A stretch of DNA of 64,000 nucleotides from Silene latifolia (Eukaryota > Streptophyta > Magnoliopsida > Caryophyllales > Caryophyllaceae): the NCBI RefSeq assembly GCF_048544455.1, contig NC_133538.1, forward strand, positions 435,176,311 to 435,240,310, read 5' to 3'. This document shows positions 23,175 to 35,800 of the stretch, piece by piece; positions within the stretch are counted from its first letter, which is position 1, and every line of letters begins with the position of its first letter. The translations under genes and the position numbers were made by a program. Under the pieces are notes generated by a model. That model saw only the letters and a program-made list of their open reading frames with translations, made no database searches and had not been told where the DNA came from.

Positions 23175-25862
23175 TTAATGTACTTGAAGTAGCTTTCTCT
23201 TTCCTGCAGGACAACATGTAGATATATAGTACGTTGTTGAATTTAGTTTCTGCAGCATATCTACATTTTGCATAGTGCATACACAGCACACTATACCTTC
23301 CATAGGTGCCCTAGGTCTACAGGTGTTATATTTATTGTATAAAATGTCCACCGTGATTACCTGCGCAGGCATCGCGTACAAGACGGTCGCTTCCACTTCC
23401 ACGAGTCTCTCTGCATTGTGAGTGCATGCTCTGAGAGTGTACTCTCCCGACGCATCTACCGCTTCAAATGTTATTGTCATTCTGTATACACAAACCATTC
23501 TGCATGTAAGGATCTAAGTTTTGGGTGCCTGGGATTTGTATTGTTGGGTTATTACCTTGGTGTGGATTTTACGTTCTCTGTTAAACATGTAGTACAAATA
23601 TATGCAGCCCCTTCTTCTTCTTGAACGCCGCCCGGCAGTAGGTCGCTGCGACCAAGGTACAAGTGCACATCATATCTCGCTAAAGTCATTCACTTCACAT
23701 GTAGCCAGTGGCTCTCCCCTTGTAAAGTGTTGGTAGTCTGTCATTTGAAGCAAGCATTAAACGAGACTTTGTAATGGCCGTTGCTGATAGAGGAAACTAA
23801 TAAAAAAATGCAGCCTTTTGCAATGCTAGTGATATTCATCGTGCATATGTTTTTTTGGTGTTAGGTTTTTAAACCAGAATGAGTATGGGTAGGCTTTTAT
23901 AAATTGGTCTATGTGATAAGCAGGTTACCTGAACAGGGAACTTATGTTCTTTTCGAGGAGGCTTTTGATAGTGGTTATTCTGCGTGTGGGGACTGGCAGA
24001 CGCATTTCGAAAACCTTTTGGTTTTTTTCAGCAAGCATGTCCTTGTTTTCCCTAGCCCTGTATTAATTTAAATAGCATGTTGTGTTAAATTAGCAAATTA
24101 GCACTTAGTAATGTATATGAGCGCTTACCAAGCCTTTAGTTTGTCGGCCTGTTCGCCTTGCGGATTTATGATTATGAATGATGCATGCGTTGTTGTAAGC
24201 GAGAAACCTACAGGTTTAAAGAGTACATTTTGATGACAATAAATTTATTTGTTTTTCGCTGATCTATAATTTTTTGCCCACGATAAGGAATAAACCTTTT
24301 TGGTAAGATGGCATAAGAGCTGTAAAGCCAACCACTGGAAAGCTTGTCGCAATGGAGTGCAATCTTTGCGCACATTCTTTAATCGCCAGGTCGACCAGTA
24401 CATTATCACCATCACCTGATGATGACTATTCTCGGAAAGAGCAAAGTGTGAAGTCAGGTTTTGGTATGGATGCTTTACTACAAATTTGACAGGTTAAGCA
24501 GGCAGTTTTAGATATAGGTTACCTGTGATCAACAATTACCACCTCACAAACATCTGAGGTTTGACCGTTGTAGCTAGTTACCTGGCAGCATCGGTCCACA
24601 TATATGACCACTCCTAAGACATCTGAAAGTATAAACATAGTTAGACGGCAGGCAGTTTTCCTTTGATCATTTTATTTTGGTTTTGTAATTTTTATTTTGT
24701 GTGTTGGTGGTGTTGTTTTTGTGTTAGACCATTTGTAACTGAAGCACACAACTGATTGAACTAAAGCTTACCGTAACAATCATCGAGCGATATTTTTCTA
24801 GGGATAGATCCAATTAAGATGTAATTAGGCATTTCAGGAGCTTCCATATCAGAAACAGGTTGGATGATGGTGTTGATATTGAAAAAAATTTCGTAAACTG
24901 GATGACCTGAACGCTCTGAGGGATCATCATAGACTGGTTTGAGGCTGGCATTACAAATATCATATTCCATGTTTTCCTGGATAACATCCTCAAATACTTC
25001 CAGGGATTCATTGGAGAGGTAGGTCTTCATTTTAGTACCCTGCAGTAGGAGACTAATGCTTAGGTACTGTGGTACACTAATCCGGAATTCTGTTTTCCTA
25101 ATGGTGCAAGGACTATTAATTTGTAACATTATAGTGTTTTTGAGTAACGGGAAGTGTGTTCTCAAACTTGTCAGGATTAGTTATAAGGCCCTTTTTAAAA
25201 AGATGCCAGGATGTACACTTGAGACCACGGAAAAGGTACCTACCGTACATTTGTCCGTATTAGGGCAAATCGTTCTTATATTAACAACTCTAAATGATGA
25301 TAGACGTAGTATAGTGTACACATGTAATGATAGAAGCATCTATATGTCTCGGGACAAGTTAAAGAACATCTGATTATATTTGACTCGATAATTTGGACTT
25401 GCAATCGGGCCAGATTCTGGTTAGATATTTGTTTGTGGGTAGTTAAACCCAGAAACATTTGGTGGTATACACCAGATTTAATGGTCCAACACTTATATAC
25501 TAAATTGCAAATGTTTAGGCTTCTGAATATCGTATGCATTCAACGAAAGATTAACAAAGTAATATATTAAATTTATTTTGTACTTTCTTGCAAACAACAA
25601 CATTTGTGTGCATGCCTAAAGTAAGCAGGCAGTCTATGCATTATGTTGTGATAGGTCAGGAAGTAAAGAAAATCAATAACCATTAAGCATAACTGAATTT
25701 TCAAAAAGGTACCTCTTCATCTTCGAATGTTATTTCCTGAAGCTCTAAAGGTTGCCCAATTGATGCCGAATGCACATTTGTTATTTCGATTACTCTCGCT
25801 TTAATAGTGTAGGGACCAGTTGGGCCTGAGAATTCTCTAATGTATTTCCTTAAAGGTCTCAT
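23175..25862 (-). CDS. RPA70-like single-strand DNA-binding protein A of the Helitron
   Basis: RPA-like proteins carried by plant Helitrons are thought to bind single-stranded DNA during rolling-circle transposition. Exon 1 (25862-25713) starts MRPLRKYIREF and contains YTIKARVIEIT. Exon 2 (25039-24772) has GTKMKTYLSNESLEVFEDV and MEYDICNASLKP, completing the first OB fold. Exon 3 (24622-24523) has DVLGVVIYVDRC and CEVVIVDH. The next exon (about 24420-24300) has VLVDLAIKEC and SFPVVGFTAL, the second OB fold. The C-terminal OB fold lies at 23498-23175 (RMTITFEAVDASGEYTLRAC). Introns use GT-AG. Exon 4 needs a one-base frame change relative to exon 3, so the copy may be slightly damaged. The start is the first Met upstream of the OB fold and is tentative. 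Confidence 0.75.
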
Positions 25863-25921
25863 AACGAGCTGCAGCAGAACACCAACGTAAGTAATAAGAA
25901 GTCAATAAACTATTAATCAAG

Positions 25922-25924
<3 letters not shown>

Positions 25925-25971
<47 letters not shown>

Positions 25972-25975
25972 GGGG
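25925..25975. repeat. (TA)n(GA)n microsatellite
   Basis: An uninterrupted TA run continues directly into a GA run and a short G tract. It lies just upstream of the RPA-like A start codon. Confidence 0.95.
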
Positions 25976-26186
25976 AGATTGATATGATAGATAGAGAGGA
26001 AGGGGGAGAGAAGGGGAGAGAGATGTTTGCTGCTAATGGCAAAAGAATTTATTAAACTTCTAATCAAGTATATCTCATACACCTCTTTAACGCTTAATAA
26101 AGGCTGATATTTGTGTCAAATAGGTTGTCTAATCTTATGAAATCTTTCCAAGATAGTGTTTGATGGATAATTTATTAAAATAGGTT

Positions 26187-26345
26187 TTATTTGTGATCGA
26201 TATATCCGTCAGAAACTTGTGACGGGTCAAGTATCACTCACATGGGTAAATAGGACAAAAAGTATTACAAATAACTTGTCATTATCCTCTTATGTGGATT
26301 TTATTTAACTCGTCACAAGCTTGTGACGGACATCAATTGTTACAC
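26187..26345. mobile_element. Possible MITE
   Basis: CCGTCAGAAACTTGTGACGGG near 26207 and CGTCACAAGCTTGTGACGGA near 26310 give inverted, internally palindromic ends around a short AT-rich non-coding core. Exact ends and target duplication are unclear. Confidence 0.4.
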
Positions 26346-26631
26346 ATGAGAATTCATGAATTTATTATGTATGTTTGGGATTTCCTATAAAGTCAAATCA
26401 TGAACTCTTTAGACCCTATGTAGCTCTGTCACTTGTTGAGTATTACATATATTTTGCCTAATTTAGGGGATTTTGTTTTGAAGGATAGATATGTAGTCAG
26501 GTTTCAACTTTCTAGTTAGATGTAGGTGTTGTTGAAATGTAATGGATTGGTTTATGCAATCAGTCAGTCTATTACTGTTTTGTTAGTTGCTCTTGTGACT
26601 GTTTCTAGTAGTGGGTGTCTTCAACTAATAC

Positions 26632-26731
26632 GTGGTGCTTTTACAATATGTTTTGAAAATGCATGAATGTATAATAGTGCAGTGGTGCTTTTACAATATG
26701 TTTTGAAAATGCATGAATGTATAATAGTGCA
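26632..26731. repeat. Exact 50-bp tandem duplication
   Basis: Two consecutive units starting GTGGTGCTTTTACAATATG at 26632 and 26682 match base for base by eye. They lie in the Helitron between the two RPA-like genes. Confidence 0.9.
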
Positions 26732-27194
26732 CTGCCAGTACAATGCAGAGAGGAGTTGTTAAATAATTGGACCCTGCCATTGTTTTAGAGGTTTGTTTAG
26801 CATCTGAATTTGTGGGTACTTAGTGTTAAAGTAACCCTTGTTTTAGGGAGGCTTATTAGAATTCTGGATGGTAGTTATATAGGGGTTTTATCATTGGTCA
26901 ACACGAGGAGGTATTAACCTCATAGGTTAACCTACTGAAAGTGTATGCCTGGAATAATTGGGAAAGGTTGATTGTGTGTCCCATCAGAAACATGATTAAT
27001 ATATAAAACCGACTTTTCTTTGCTTGCTGGATTTTAAATTTAACACAAAAGTTCAGAGATCCTTCATAACATAAACCCAAAAGCAATTGTATGATGCTTT
27101 TGGATGGAACACAATGCTAGGAATGCAAAAGTGTTCCCAAAATGCAAGGGGCGCCCTATAGCCTTTATACAACCAAATCGTGTTTAAGAAGTGG

Positions 27195-30100
27195 TCAGGA
27201 GGTGCACCGCATAGGCTTGATAAGCAGAGAAACCAAACATAGATAATATTTACAGACATACATCTTACAACAGAACAGCGGATTCGAGAAGCTCGGACTA
27301 CGGCTGCGGTTGAGCCGCAAATGGCTTTCTTTTTTTTTTGAAGGCGACCCAGCACATTGTTTTGCACTGTTACGCTTTGGAGTGTTCTGCAATGGGGTTT
27401 CTGGGGTGCAAGCAGCGGCTTTTTCGACTTTGGGTGCTTTTAGAACAGGTGTCATTGGCATGTTAATTATTTTAGAGGTAATAGCAGTGGTGGCAGATGT
27501 CGGAGTTGTTTGTGTAGCTGCAGTAATATTAGGCTGTGTAGGAGCTGTCAGGCCTTCAGCAACCGTGCTATGCAATTGTATATTTTCAGGAAGAGCTGGG
27601 ATGATTAAGGCAGGAAGTTTTCGTAACGACGGATAGTCAGAACTAACTGCCACATCAACCAGGGTGAAGGTGTTAGAGGTTTGCTCTTCTTCTCCAAAAT
27701 GTAATTGCCTAGCTACTGGGGCAGGTTGTTTTATATTGGCCGCAGCTGGTTCTTGATCTGTTTCTTGAGCCGTTGACTGTTCTTGTGTGTCTACTGGTGG
27801 GAGTTTGTAAGTGGCCACATCTCGTGATGGGGCAGCAACAATTCGACGAAGAGCCCACTGTAAGATATTGTTTCTTGATAGCGCTATCTTTGGTGACACT
27901 TCAATTACTAATGGTTCATTATTGAGCGCATCGCAGACCTTCCCGAATGCTGTATTGTCGCCCTTTAAGAGAGAATAGATTTCAAATGGAGGCATTATTG
28001 TAATTAAGGGAAAACGGGGTCATGTGTTTAATAGCATTTGTTGGTGTGTTTTGGTTGGAGTGGTCACAGGGTGTGTCCAAATGCGCTACTAATGGTATAG
28101 TTGTTAGTGGGAAATCTGTGTAGCGGTAAAAGTTTATAAAAGCGTTAGAAGGCGTGGTTAAACGCGAATTATGAAAAGGGGACTATCCTGATTTTAATTT
28201 GTTCGTTTGTTGGGTATTGACAGGTGAGATCACCTGTTTGGGATTAGTTGTGTACACGTAATCCCTTCCATCTTGGCAAAGTGCTCTATGTACTTTAATA
28301 GCTTAATTGGAGGAAAAGTAATTAAAATATCTTTATTTTCCATATGCTCATAGTTGTGTGGCTCTGGTCCAGGCTTAAACAAATGGCCTTCAAATGTGTA
28401 ATTGGTAGTGTTTTTTTTGTCCATTTATCAGGGGTGGTATTATTTATAGGTGTCATGTCATGGGTGCTATACTGCTAATGGAGAAGGCCAATTTTGAGTG
28501 CAACAACATACCGAGTGTTTCATATGGAATATATCCGCTGCTGACATTTGAAACATATCCGAGGTGTCTGATGTGAATGCTGTTATCTCCAACCGTTCTG
28601 TACCGTCAGAGACCTCACAATTGAAGGTAATCCTGCGTTTCAAGGTTAGCATTAAATGAAGCTTTGAATGATCTATAGGCATTTGGTGGGTACGCTGCTA
28701 AATTATAGAGGGGGGAGGGGGGGGTGTAGCTTACCTTGGTTCTGAGACTACATCGTCTTTAGTGCAGGTTTCACATTTGAACTTTTCTCCGGCTGCATAG
28801 TCCTTCGTTTACCGCAGCGGGGAGCGACCTAAGTATGCGTTAACCTTTTGGAGATCCGGTGCAGGAACTGTCACATTTAGTTGGTAGCGCTCATCCTGAA
28901 GGGTGTTTTTTGCCTGTTGTTACTTACATATCAGTCTCAGAAAGTAAGCTTTCCCTAAAGGCAGGAAATCTAGCCGTTCTTTTACAGGTAAACATAATGC
29001 GTACAATGGGCACATTTTCGAACATCCAAATGCGGTGAAATGTTGGGTTTACAACCACGTTAACTACAGTTTTCTAACGATATGATTAACCGGGGGACAG
29101 TTGGTTATACCTTTTTATTGTTGAGAGCACTCGGACTCATAATGAAAATAGGCGCGTTGGGTCCCTCACTCACGCAACTCTTGTCAGAAATCTTTCGAAA
29201 CTCTTTGCTTCGGTTTCCCCTACAGCAGAAGTTTGTGATTAACAATCACGGTGATGTTAATCTAAGGACATATGTCGAAGTCGGCAAATAATGCTAGAGT
29301 TGTATGTGTAAAGGGATAATACCATTCTATCAGGGCAGCTACTTTAACACCTGCAGGTTTTGTATTTATCAATGTAGACATTGTGGTTGTCAACGAGAAA
29401 CCTGCATAATATGTAACGGTTAGCAATAATTTTGGTACACGGTCGTTCTTATTACATTATCATCAATCTGTTTTAACCTTTATAAGTAGAAACCCTCAAT
29501 GCTGTGAAGCCAACCACAGGCAATGTATCGACCAGGGAAACCAACTTGTCACAGTCACTTTCCGACAGATCATTCCAGGCCGACAATACAATTGGCTGTT
29601 CAGCACTATTTCAAGAATGACGGAGTTAGTGTAAAGATAGGCCAGCGATCCCGGTAACATTGGAAAATGTAAGTAGTTTACCCATGATCGATTTACAATC
29701 TCTCGACGGTGTTCTTTCGTCCTTGTTTAGTGGGGACCTCACGTGCTGCTGGTTCCACATATAGCAGTGTTCCAATGACATCTGTGAAATTCAGTGCTAA
29801 TGTTAATAAACGGATAATGCTATATAAGTGGGCATAGTAGTGGCTGCAGATTTTAGGCTCACCAAATATGTCGTAAGGGGTTGCTGTTTTTGGTACTTGA
29901 GAGACACTCTGGTATTCCGTCAGAAAAACTTCAGGAGCAGTAGTTAGTGGGCGGATAAGCGTTTGCTTTCCAAAACCCATTGTGTACGGCAGCTCAAACA
30001 GATCTCCTCGCTTTGTCTTGGTCTAGCATTGGTTTGAGAGGGGCATTTGCAATTTCATATACCCCATTGCACACGAGGGCTTCTTGGTGGGCCGAAACCT

Positions 30101-30646
30101 GATCCCCGAACAATACGCCCCGCATTTTTTTCCCCTGCACAATGACATTTAATATTTAGCATACTTGTATAAGTCAACATATATTGTGAATCCAATTGCC
30201 GAAATCTGACAAACATTGCAAACATTTTTTTTTCAAATTACCTATTCTTATTATTTAGTAGTCTCAAACATGGTCATGGATTTTCAAAGACATTTGCATG
30301 TACGTGCCAAAAACCCTAACCTAAGTCGGTATTAAATCCTCTATGTAGTAAAAGAATGTAAAAATAAAAACAGGCAAAATCCAATAAAGCTACATAGGCG
30401 ATTTGAGTACATAAATTACAAACTAATAGCTGATAATTAATAACACACGTGAATAAATTTGGCATGCAAGAAAGACGCGTTATTAGTTTAAAGAGATTTT
30501 GCCTTATCATCTTGCAGAACGACCGTCTGGTAAAGTACATCTTTGGCAGATTTCTGGGGTTTCCCTTTTTGCAAAACTTTTACTTTCACCTTGTAACTTG
30601 TACTGTTGCTATTGAGCTCGTCCAAAAAAACCCTTCCTTCAGACAT
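27195..30646 (-). CDS. RPA70-like single-strand DNA-binding protein B of the Helitron
   Basis: This is a diverged relative of protein A, just upstream of it. Exon 1 (30646-30503) starts MSEGRVFLDELN and has YKVKVKVLQKG and LYQTVVLQDDK, with a GC donor (AAG|GC). Exon 2 (30134-29873) has GKKMRGVLFGDQ, NGVYEIANAPLKP, ELPYTMGFGKQ and ends at a GT donor. Exon 3 (from 29781) has DVIGTLLYVEP. Exon 4 (about 29611-29500) has PIVLSAWNDLSE and LPVVGFTALR. A zinc-finger pair (FKCETCTK) lies near 28740-28800 and the C-terminal OB strand RRITFNCEVSDGTERLEIT at about 28640-28580. The frame at 27995-27195 (MPPFEIYSLLKGDN, later Pro/Thr-rich with KRNSAKQ and SPSKKK basic runs) fits a last exon with a nuclear-localising tail, but could be a separate gene. 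At least two frame changes interrupt exons 2-3. Confidence 0.65.
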
Positions 30647-32837
30647 GATAGATAGTACACTGCGTAGTAGGGAACACTGTGAATATATAAGTGGCGGACT
30701 GGTAAATTAAATGCGTAACATGTCAGTATTGTGCAGGAGGCACCTAGTAACGCACTAATTTGGATACAAATCTGCAATGTAGTAGTTCGGTTATAGTGTT
30801 TAGTTCTTTTTAAGTTTTGGAACCCTGGATTTTACACTAATTTCTAACGTTTTTTTTGTCTGTTTTTCTTAATAAAATAGTCATAACAAGACTTGTAAAG
30901 CAGCAATAGGAAGGTGCAATTTTAACAACAATTGCGATAGTTTCCAATATCAGACAGAATTACGATAAATATATATTGCGATCAGCGTTAATGTAGTGTG
31001 TAGGTATCAAACACGGGCTTTTTTTGGGCGTGCCTTACCGAATATCGAGTAACATCCCCTTACCCTAGATTTGAGTGGAGTTGGTAGAAAGGAAATTTCT
31101 ACTAAACAGTATAACAATTGTATACAGAAAGTTAATACGATAATAAACAGGGGAACGAGTGAAACTTTTATCGACCTTTTAACATTGGCTGACATAAAAG
31201 GCATTTTAATTACAACTAAACTAAGTTTAGTTACAGACGTAGCATGAAGGCTATTGATCTACAACGTTTTATAGCTTCACAACAAAATATGAGACAGATA
31301 ATCATTGAAAAAACGTGCATCAAAACCGCATGCCATATCAGAAGTTCAAAGTTCAAAGTTGGCACTGAATAAATAGTAATACACATAAAAGCAAATACAA
31401 GTAAATAAAAAGAAGTTACCCTGATGTGGAAGAGTGGAAGGAAGATGGTAATAATGCAGAGGGTCTTTACAGTCTGCTTTTCAAAAGAAGGTTTGTGAGT
31501 TTGTTTTATGAGGGCAAGAGTTGAAAAGTGGTGAGGTGAATTGTTTAATGATTTGTTTGACTGATATAGTGTGTGACTTGCTGTAGCCCAGTACAGAGAG
31601 TGGGGTTCTGGCAATGGTCTATGGAGTATTGGAGTGAATTAAGGGATTCTGGGAGGGCTAGTTGTATATATGTGGCTATTAGAGCTTGTGTACCTTTTGA
31701 CCTTTTGTTTTTTTGTTATAAGCGTTACCTATTGTGTGTATTTGTTGTGTAATAGTATTAATTAGTCTTATTGTAGTGGGGTATACCCATTTAAATCTGT
31801 AGACGGGTTTAGTACATTACCGCGTTCATAATACGGACTAATTAGCGAGAGGTGGTGTATAAAGATAGTTGTTAAAGTGGGATGTGTTATATTTGGAATA
31901 GTTCAGGTTATTTGTTTTGTATACCCCTCCCTTATTTCATATTTCTCTCCCTTTATTCGTTTCTTTTTAATAATGTGATTGTATTTTTTTTCTTCCACTA
32001 TATATGTTTGGTTTTTGCGTGTAAAATGTAAATCTATTAATCTTTTAGTTCAATTGTCGCTTCTTTTACGTGTTTACTATTACAAGGCTATAACGTAATT
32101 CTATGCTGTCTTTATGAAGCGACTATTATAAGGGACGTTTCCATATTAGAGTGCCTAGTTTTATGATGTTACGTTAAATATAGTCACGGTGGTTAATAGA
32201 TAGTTTTATTGAATATCAGCCAAAGTTTACAAATTGCTTTGGTGAGGTTCTGATAATTTTGGGCTCACACTCAAAGTATGTTTTTTTTCTTCTCTATTTT
32301 TTTTTTTGGAAAAGTAAAAAACACCCTTTAAGGTGAGGACGTTTAAGTGTGTTAAATAGAATGTTTTACACCAGATAATTTTAATACCAACTATGCAAGA
32401 TTTCATATTTTGTTTACATAGAGGGGAAGAAGTTGTTCTCATAAACATACTATTAAATCTGACATTCATTTGTCTGATGTTCTAGTGACCACCTTTCAGT
32501 ACACACAACAAGCAGAGCAAGGTAATTTACAACAGTTGGCAGAGTGTGCAAAAAACACCAACATCCAGCTTAAAGATGCTTCAGGGAAGAATCTAGCAGC
32601 AGAATAATGTCGCTTAGACGAGAGTACAGGCTACGTATTCTTACGCATGGCAGTGGCAGGCATTGAAACTTTACCGCAAATGTCGAATTCCAAATGTATC
32701 GTGCCCTTGTTTGTGAGTCAAAATTACTCTACTGAAAAATGAAAGAAAACGCCACATATCATTGTTGATCTTAAATGGAATAAAAGAATATGTAGACAAA
32801 TGTTATGGTCGGTAGTTTACCTTGAAGTGGCAGTCGC
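30647..32837. other. Helitron spacer between RPA-like B and RepHel
   Basis: About 2.2 kb without a recognisable gene. Frames here (for example 31231-31614 on the minus strand) have no familiar motif and an AT-rich composition. It should contain the promoter of RPA-like B and the 3' flank of RepHel. Confidence 0.5.
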
Positions 32838-35800
32838 TTAAAGAATTCCAGCAAGGGTGAGAGCATCGTATGATACGACATTTCTGACAAAAGTTGTAGG
32901 GACTGTTTCAGGCCCTGGTGCCGCCACAACAGTAACCTGGCTTGATTTTCGAGTCCGGGATAGTGCGACATACAGCTGACCATGAGAGAAGCATGGACGC
33001 GGTAAGTACACTGCTACCTGACTTAAAGTCTGTCCCTGACACTTGTTAACTGACATTGCAAAGCTCAGCTTTAAAGGGAACTGATTTCTTTGAAACTGAA
33101 AAGGATAGTTAGCTGAAGGAGCTGGCCGAAGCTTGATGCGTGGTATAAGTACACAGTCTCCTTTGTGTTGGCCCGTCATAATGACACATTCAATTGTGTT
33201 CGGTAAAAATCTCTTGCAAATCAGGCGTGTGCCGTTGCATAAGCCAAATGATGGTTGGAGGTTCCGGATCAGAATAACAGGACAATTTTCTTTAAGAATA
33301 AGTTTGTGAGGACTCATTCCACCCGGATTTAGTTTGTTGATAAATTCTGCCGGGTAAACTGCACAGGTATCATCTAACATTGAATCGTGGCTTGTGTAGG
33401 TTACAGCCTTGCCGGGGAACTTGTCAATCAGAGCATCGTTAATGGCATCCACATCGTCGTTTAGCGGTGTCAGAATCGCTCGATTTGTAAAGATGTCGGG
33501 ATCAAATGTGCCAAGGTCCAATTCTGGAAATGCAAGTGCCGCCAAACCGCTTATCGGGTTTGGGTCATCCCTGTCCAGCACCCTGACCAGCCCATCTGGT
33601 AGTTCAATGTTTTCATATTCCTTGGTTTGCAACTCGCCGTTACCAAGTGCAAGCAAAAACCGTGCAAATTCAGGATCATCTCTTGCACGGAGATTTTCAG
33701 ATAAGCTAAACTTCGTTAACTTTGGCCAGAGGTGTGAGCTGAACAAACTGGCTTCCAATACCTCACGTTGCGACTTTCGGGGTAGGATTGGAAGTGTTTG
33801 CCTAAAGTCACCGCCAAACACAACGATTTTCCCACCAAAAATCTGTTTTGGGTTACATAAGTCTCGGAGCAGATGGTCTAGAGACTCAATATTCTGCCGC
33901 TTTGACATCGAAGCTTCGTCCCAGATTATCAAGCTTGTTGCCCGAATCAACGCAGCGAGACTACTTTGCTTAGGAATGTCACATGCTAAAGATATGTCAC
34001 ATTCCAAGGGAATTTTGAATTGTGAATGGGTGGTTCGCCCGCCCGGTATGTTCGCTGCAGCTATGCCTGATGATGCTGTTGGCAGGACTATCTGCCCCAT
34101 TAGGCGTACTTCAGCGTACAACGCTTTGTACAGGAAGGTTTTACCAGTACCACCCGGCCCATCTACAAAGAATGCACCTGGTTTAGACATACGTACATGT
34201 TCCATAATTGTGTCAAACGCCTCCTTCTGAGCTGAATTTAGGAGTGCCTTACATAACGTGCAGTCCTCAGGTATTGCTGCGTCAAGGGCATCAACTATAT
34301 CTCTAGTGCACCTCATTTCATCATCGTTGCAAGTATCTAGATGTTCCAGACCAAACTCTGCCATAGTTTTCCCCATAGCTTCTAAGTACCTCTCCACTGA
34401 ACGAGCTGTTAGCTGGCTAACTTTCCGTGGGTCGGCTGGGAACTTTAGTCGAAAATCGTCTAACAATGATTCATAGTGTGTATCCCATAACAAAGATGGA
34501 TCCTTTGGTTGTGCGAAAATGAGCAATGTTGAGAAAAGGCGACGAAGTGCTGTAGGCATTTGTACTGCAGAAGCCTCCGCCATGCATAGCTCAGCAGCAT
34601 CTTCTTCTTCAAGCAGCCTGTGTCGGAGTGCTGCCTCCTGGAATGTTGCACATATATACCCGTTCACTGTTTTCAATGACTCAAATGATGTAGGACCCCG
34701 GATGTGTAGGAGCAGAAGTCTTAGGAAAAAACCCTCCCCTTCAGCCGGTGCTACAAAAACAAGCCTGCCAATCACAATAACTTTGTTTCTCCTTTTTTCC
34801 CAAGTTCTGGTTCCAGTATCCCAACGATAATGTTCAGTAAACTCCCCGTATAATAGTTTGGGGCAGTCTTTAATTGCGCTTTTCTTGAAAAACTCAGTAA
34901 GAGGGGTGCGACTCCTTTTCTCATCAGCAATTACATCAGCCAAGTTATCTGTTGATCTCAGCCGTATTGTCTGCATGTTGGGTAGGTGCACTTGCAGGGG
35001 CATTACTGGTGGGTGTGTTTCAAATAAATCAAATCCGAATATCCGCCAAGCTGCTTCGCACGGAGATACCCATCGTCCTGATTGGAATTGCGCTATTTCA
35101 TCTATTGCTATAGGTTCTTCGACATCCGTAACACTAAAGGAAATTTTGTCGTGGCCTTTGTATATATACTTATACAAATATTTGACTGCATGCATTGTTG
35201 AGCATACCTCAACATTCAGGTGACAGTCGAATAAAGCCAACAAGTATGGGTTATACGGGATAACCCATCTGTTGTCTAGTTCATGATCCCGGATAAGCAC
35301 CTTTTCGCCTGTGTTCCGCCTTCTATACTCGGGATATCCAACACCATTAACTGTTGTGTCAGATGTGTAGGACTTTGGGTATTCGTATTTGCAACACCCA
35401 GGACTGTTAGCATGCTTCATGCATGAACATGCAGGATTAAGTTTGCCACAAGGACCGTGCATCATGTGTTTAAGCACAGTCTTACGGAGGGCAGGGTTAG
35501 CCATTGACGGTATTTCAGCAGAGACAAATTTGTCAAAATCTGCCGGACATTTCAGTCTATACCCGTCTTTTAGAATTATCAGGAAGTGTACATGGGGGAG
35601 GCCTCTTTTCTTGAATTCAACCACGTATACGTAAGCTGCAACTTCTCCAAAAATGTGCTTTTCCACAATCTGTTTCTTCAGAGCTAAAAGCTTAGCACGG
35701 AAAACTCTTGCAACTAAGTCCGGCCGATTCTGAGCCTCTTCTCCTGGTGCTAGGTGGTCTTTTATTTCGGGCCAGGTAGGATTGCATGTCATAGTGACAA

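Noticed and set aside
25837-26082. 81-codon minus-strand frame
   Set aside because: It is generated by the (TA)n(GA)n microsatellite.
27310-27636. 108-codon plus-strand frame
   Set aside because: Shadow of the minus-strand RPA-like B tail.
33409-35634. Several plus-strand frames up to 273 codons
   Set aside because: All are shadows of the RepHel coding frame on the minus strand.
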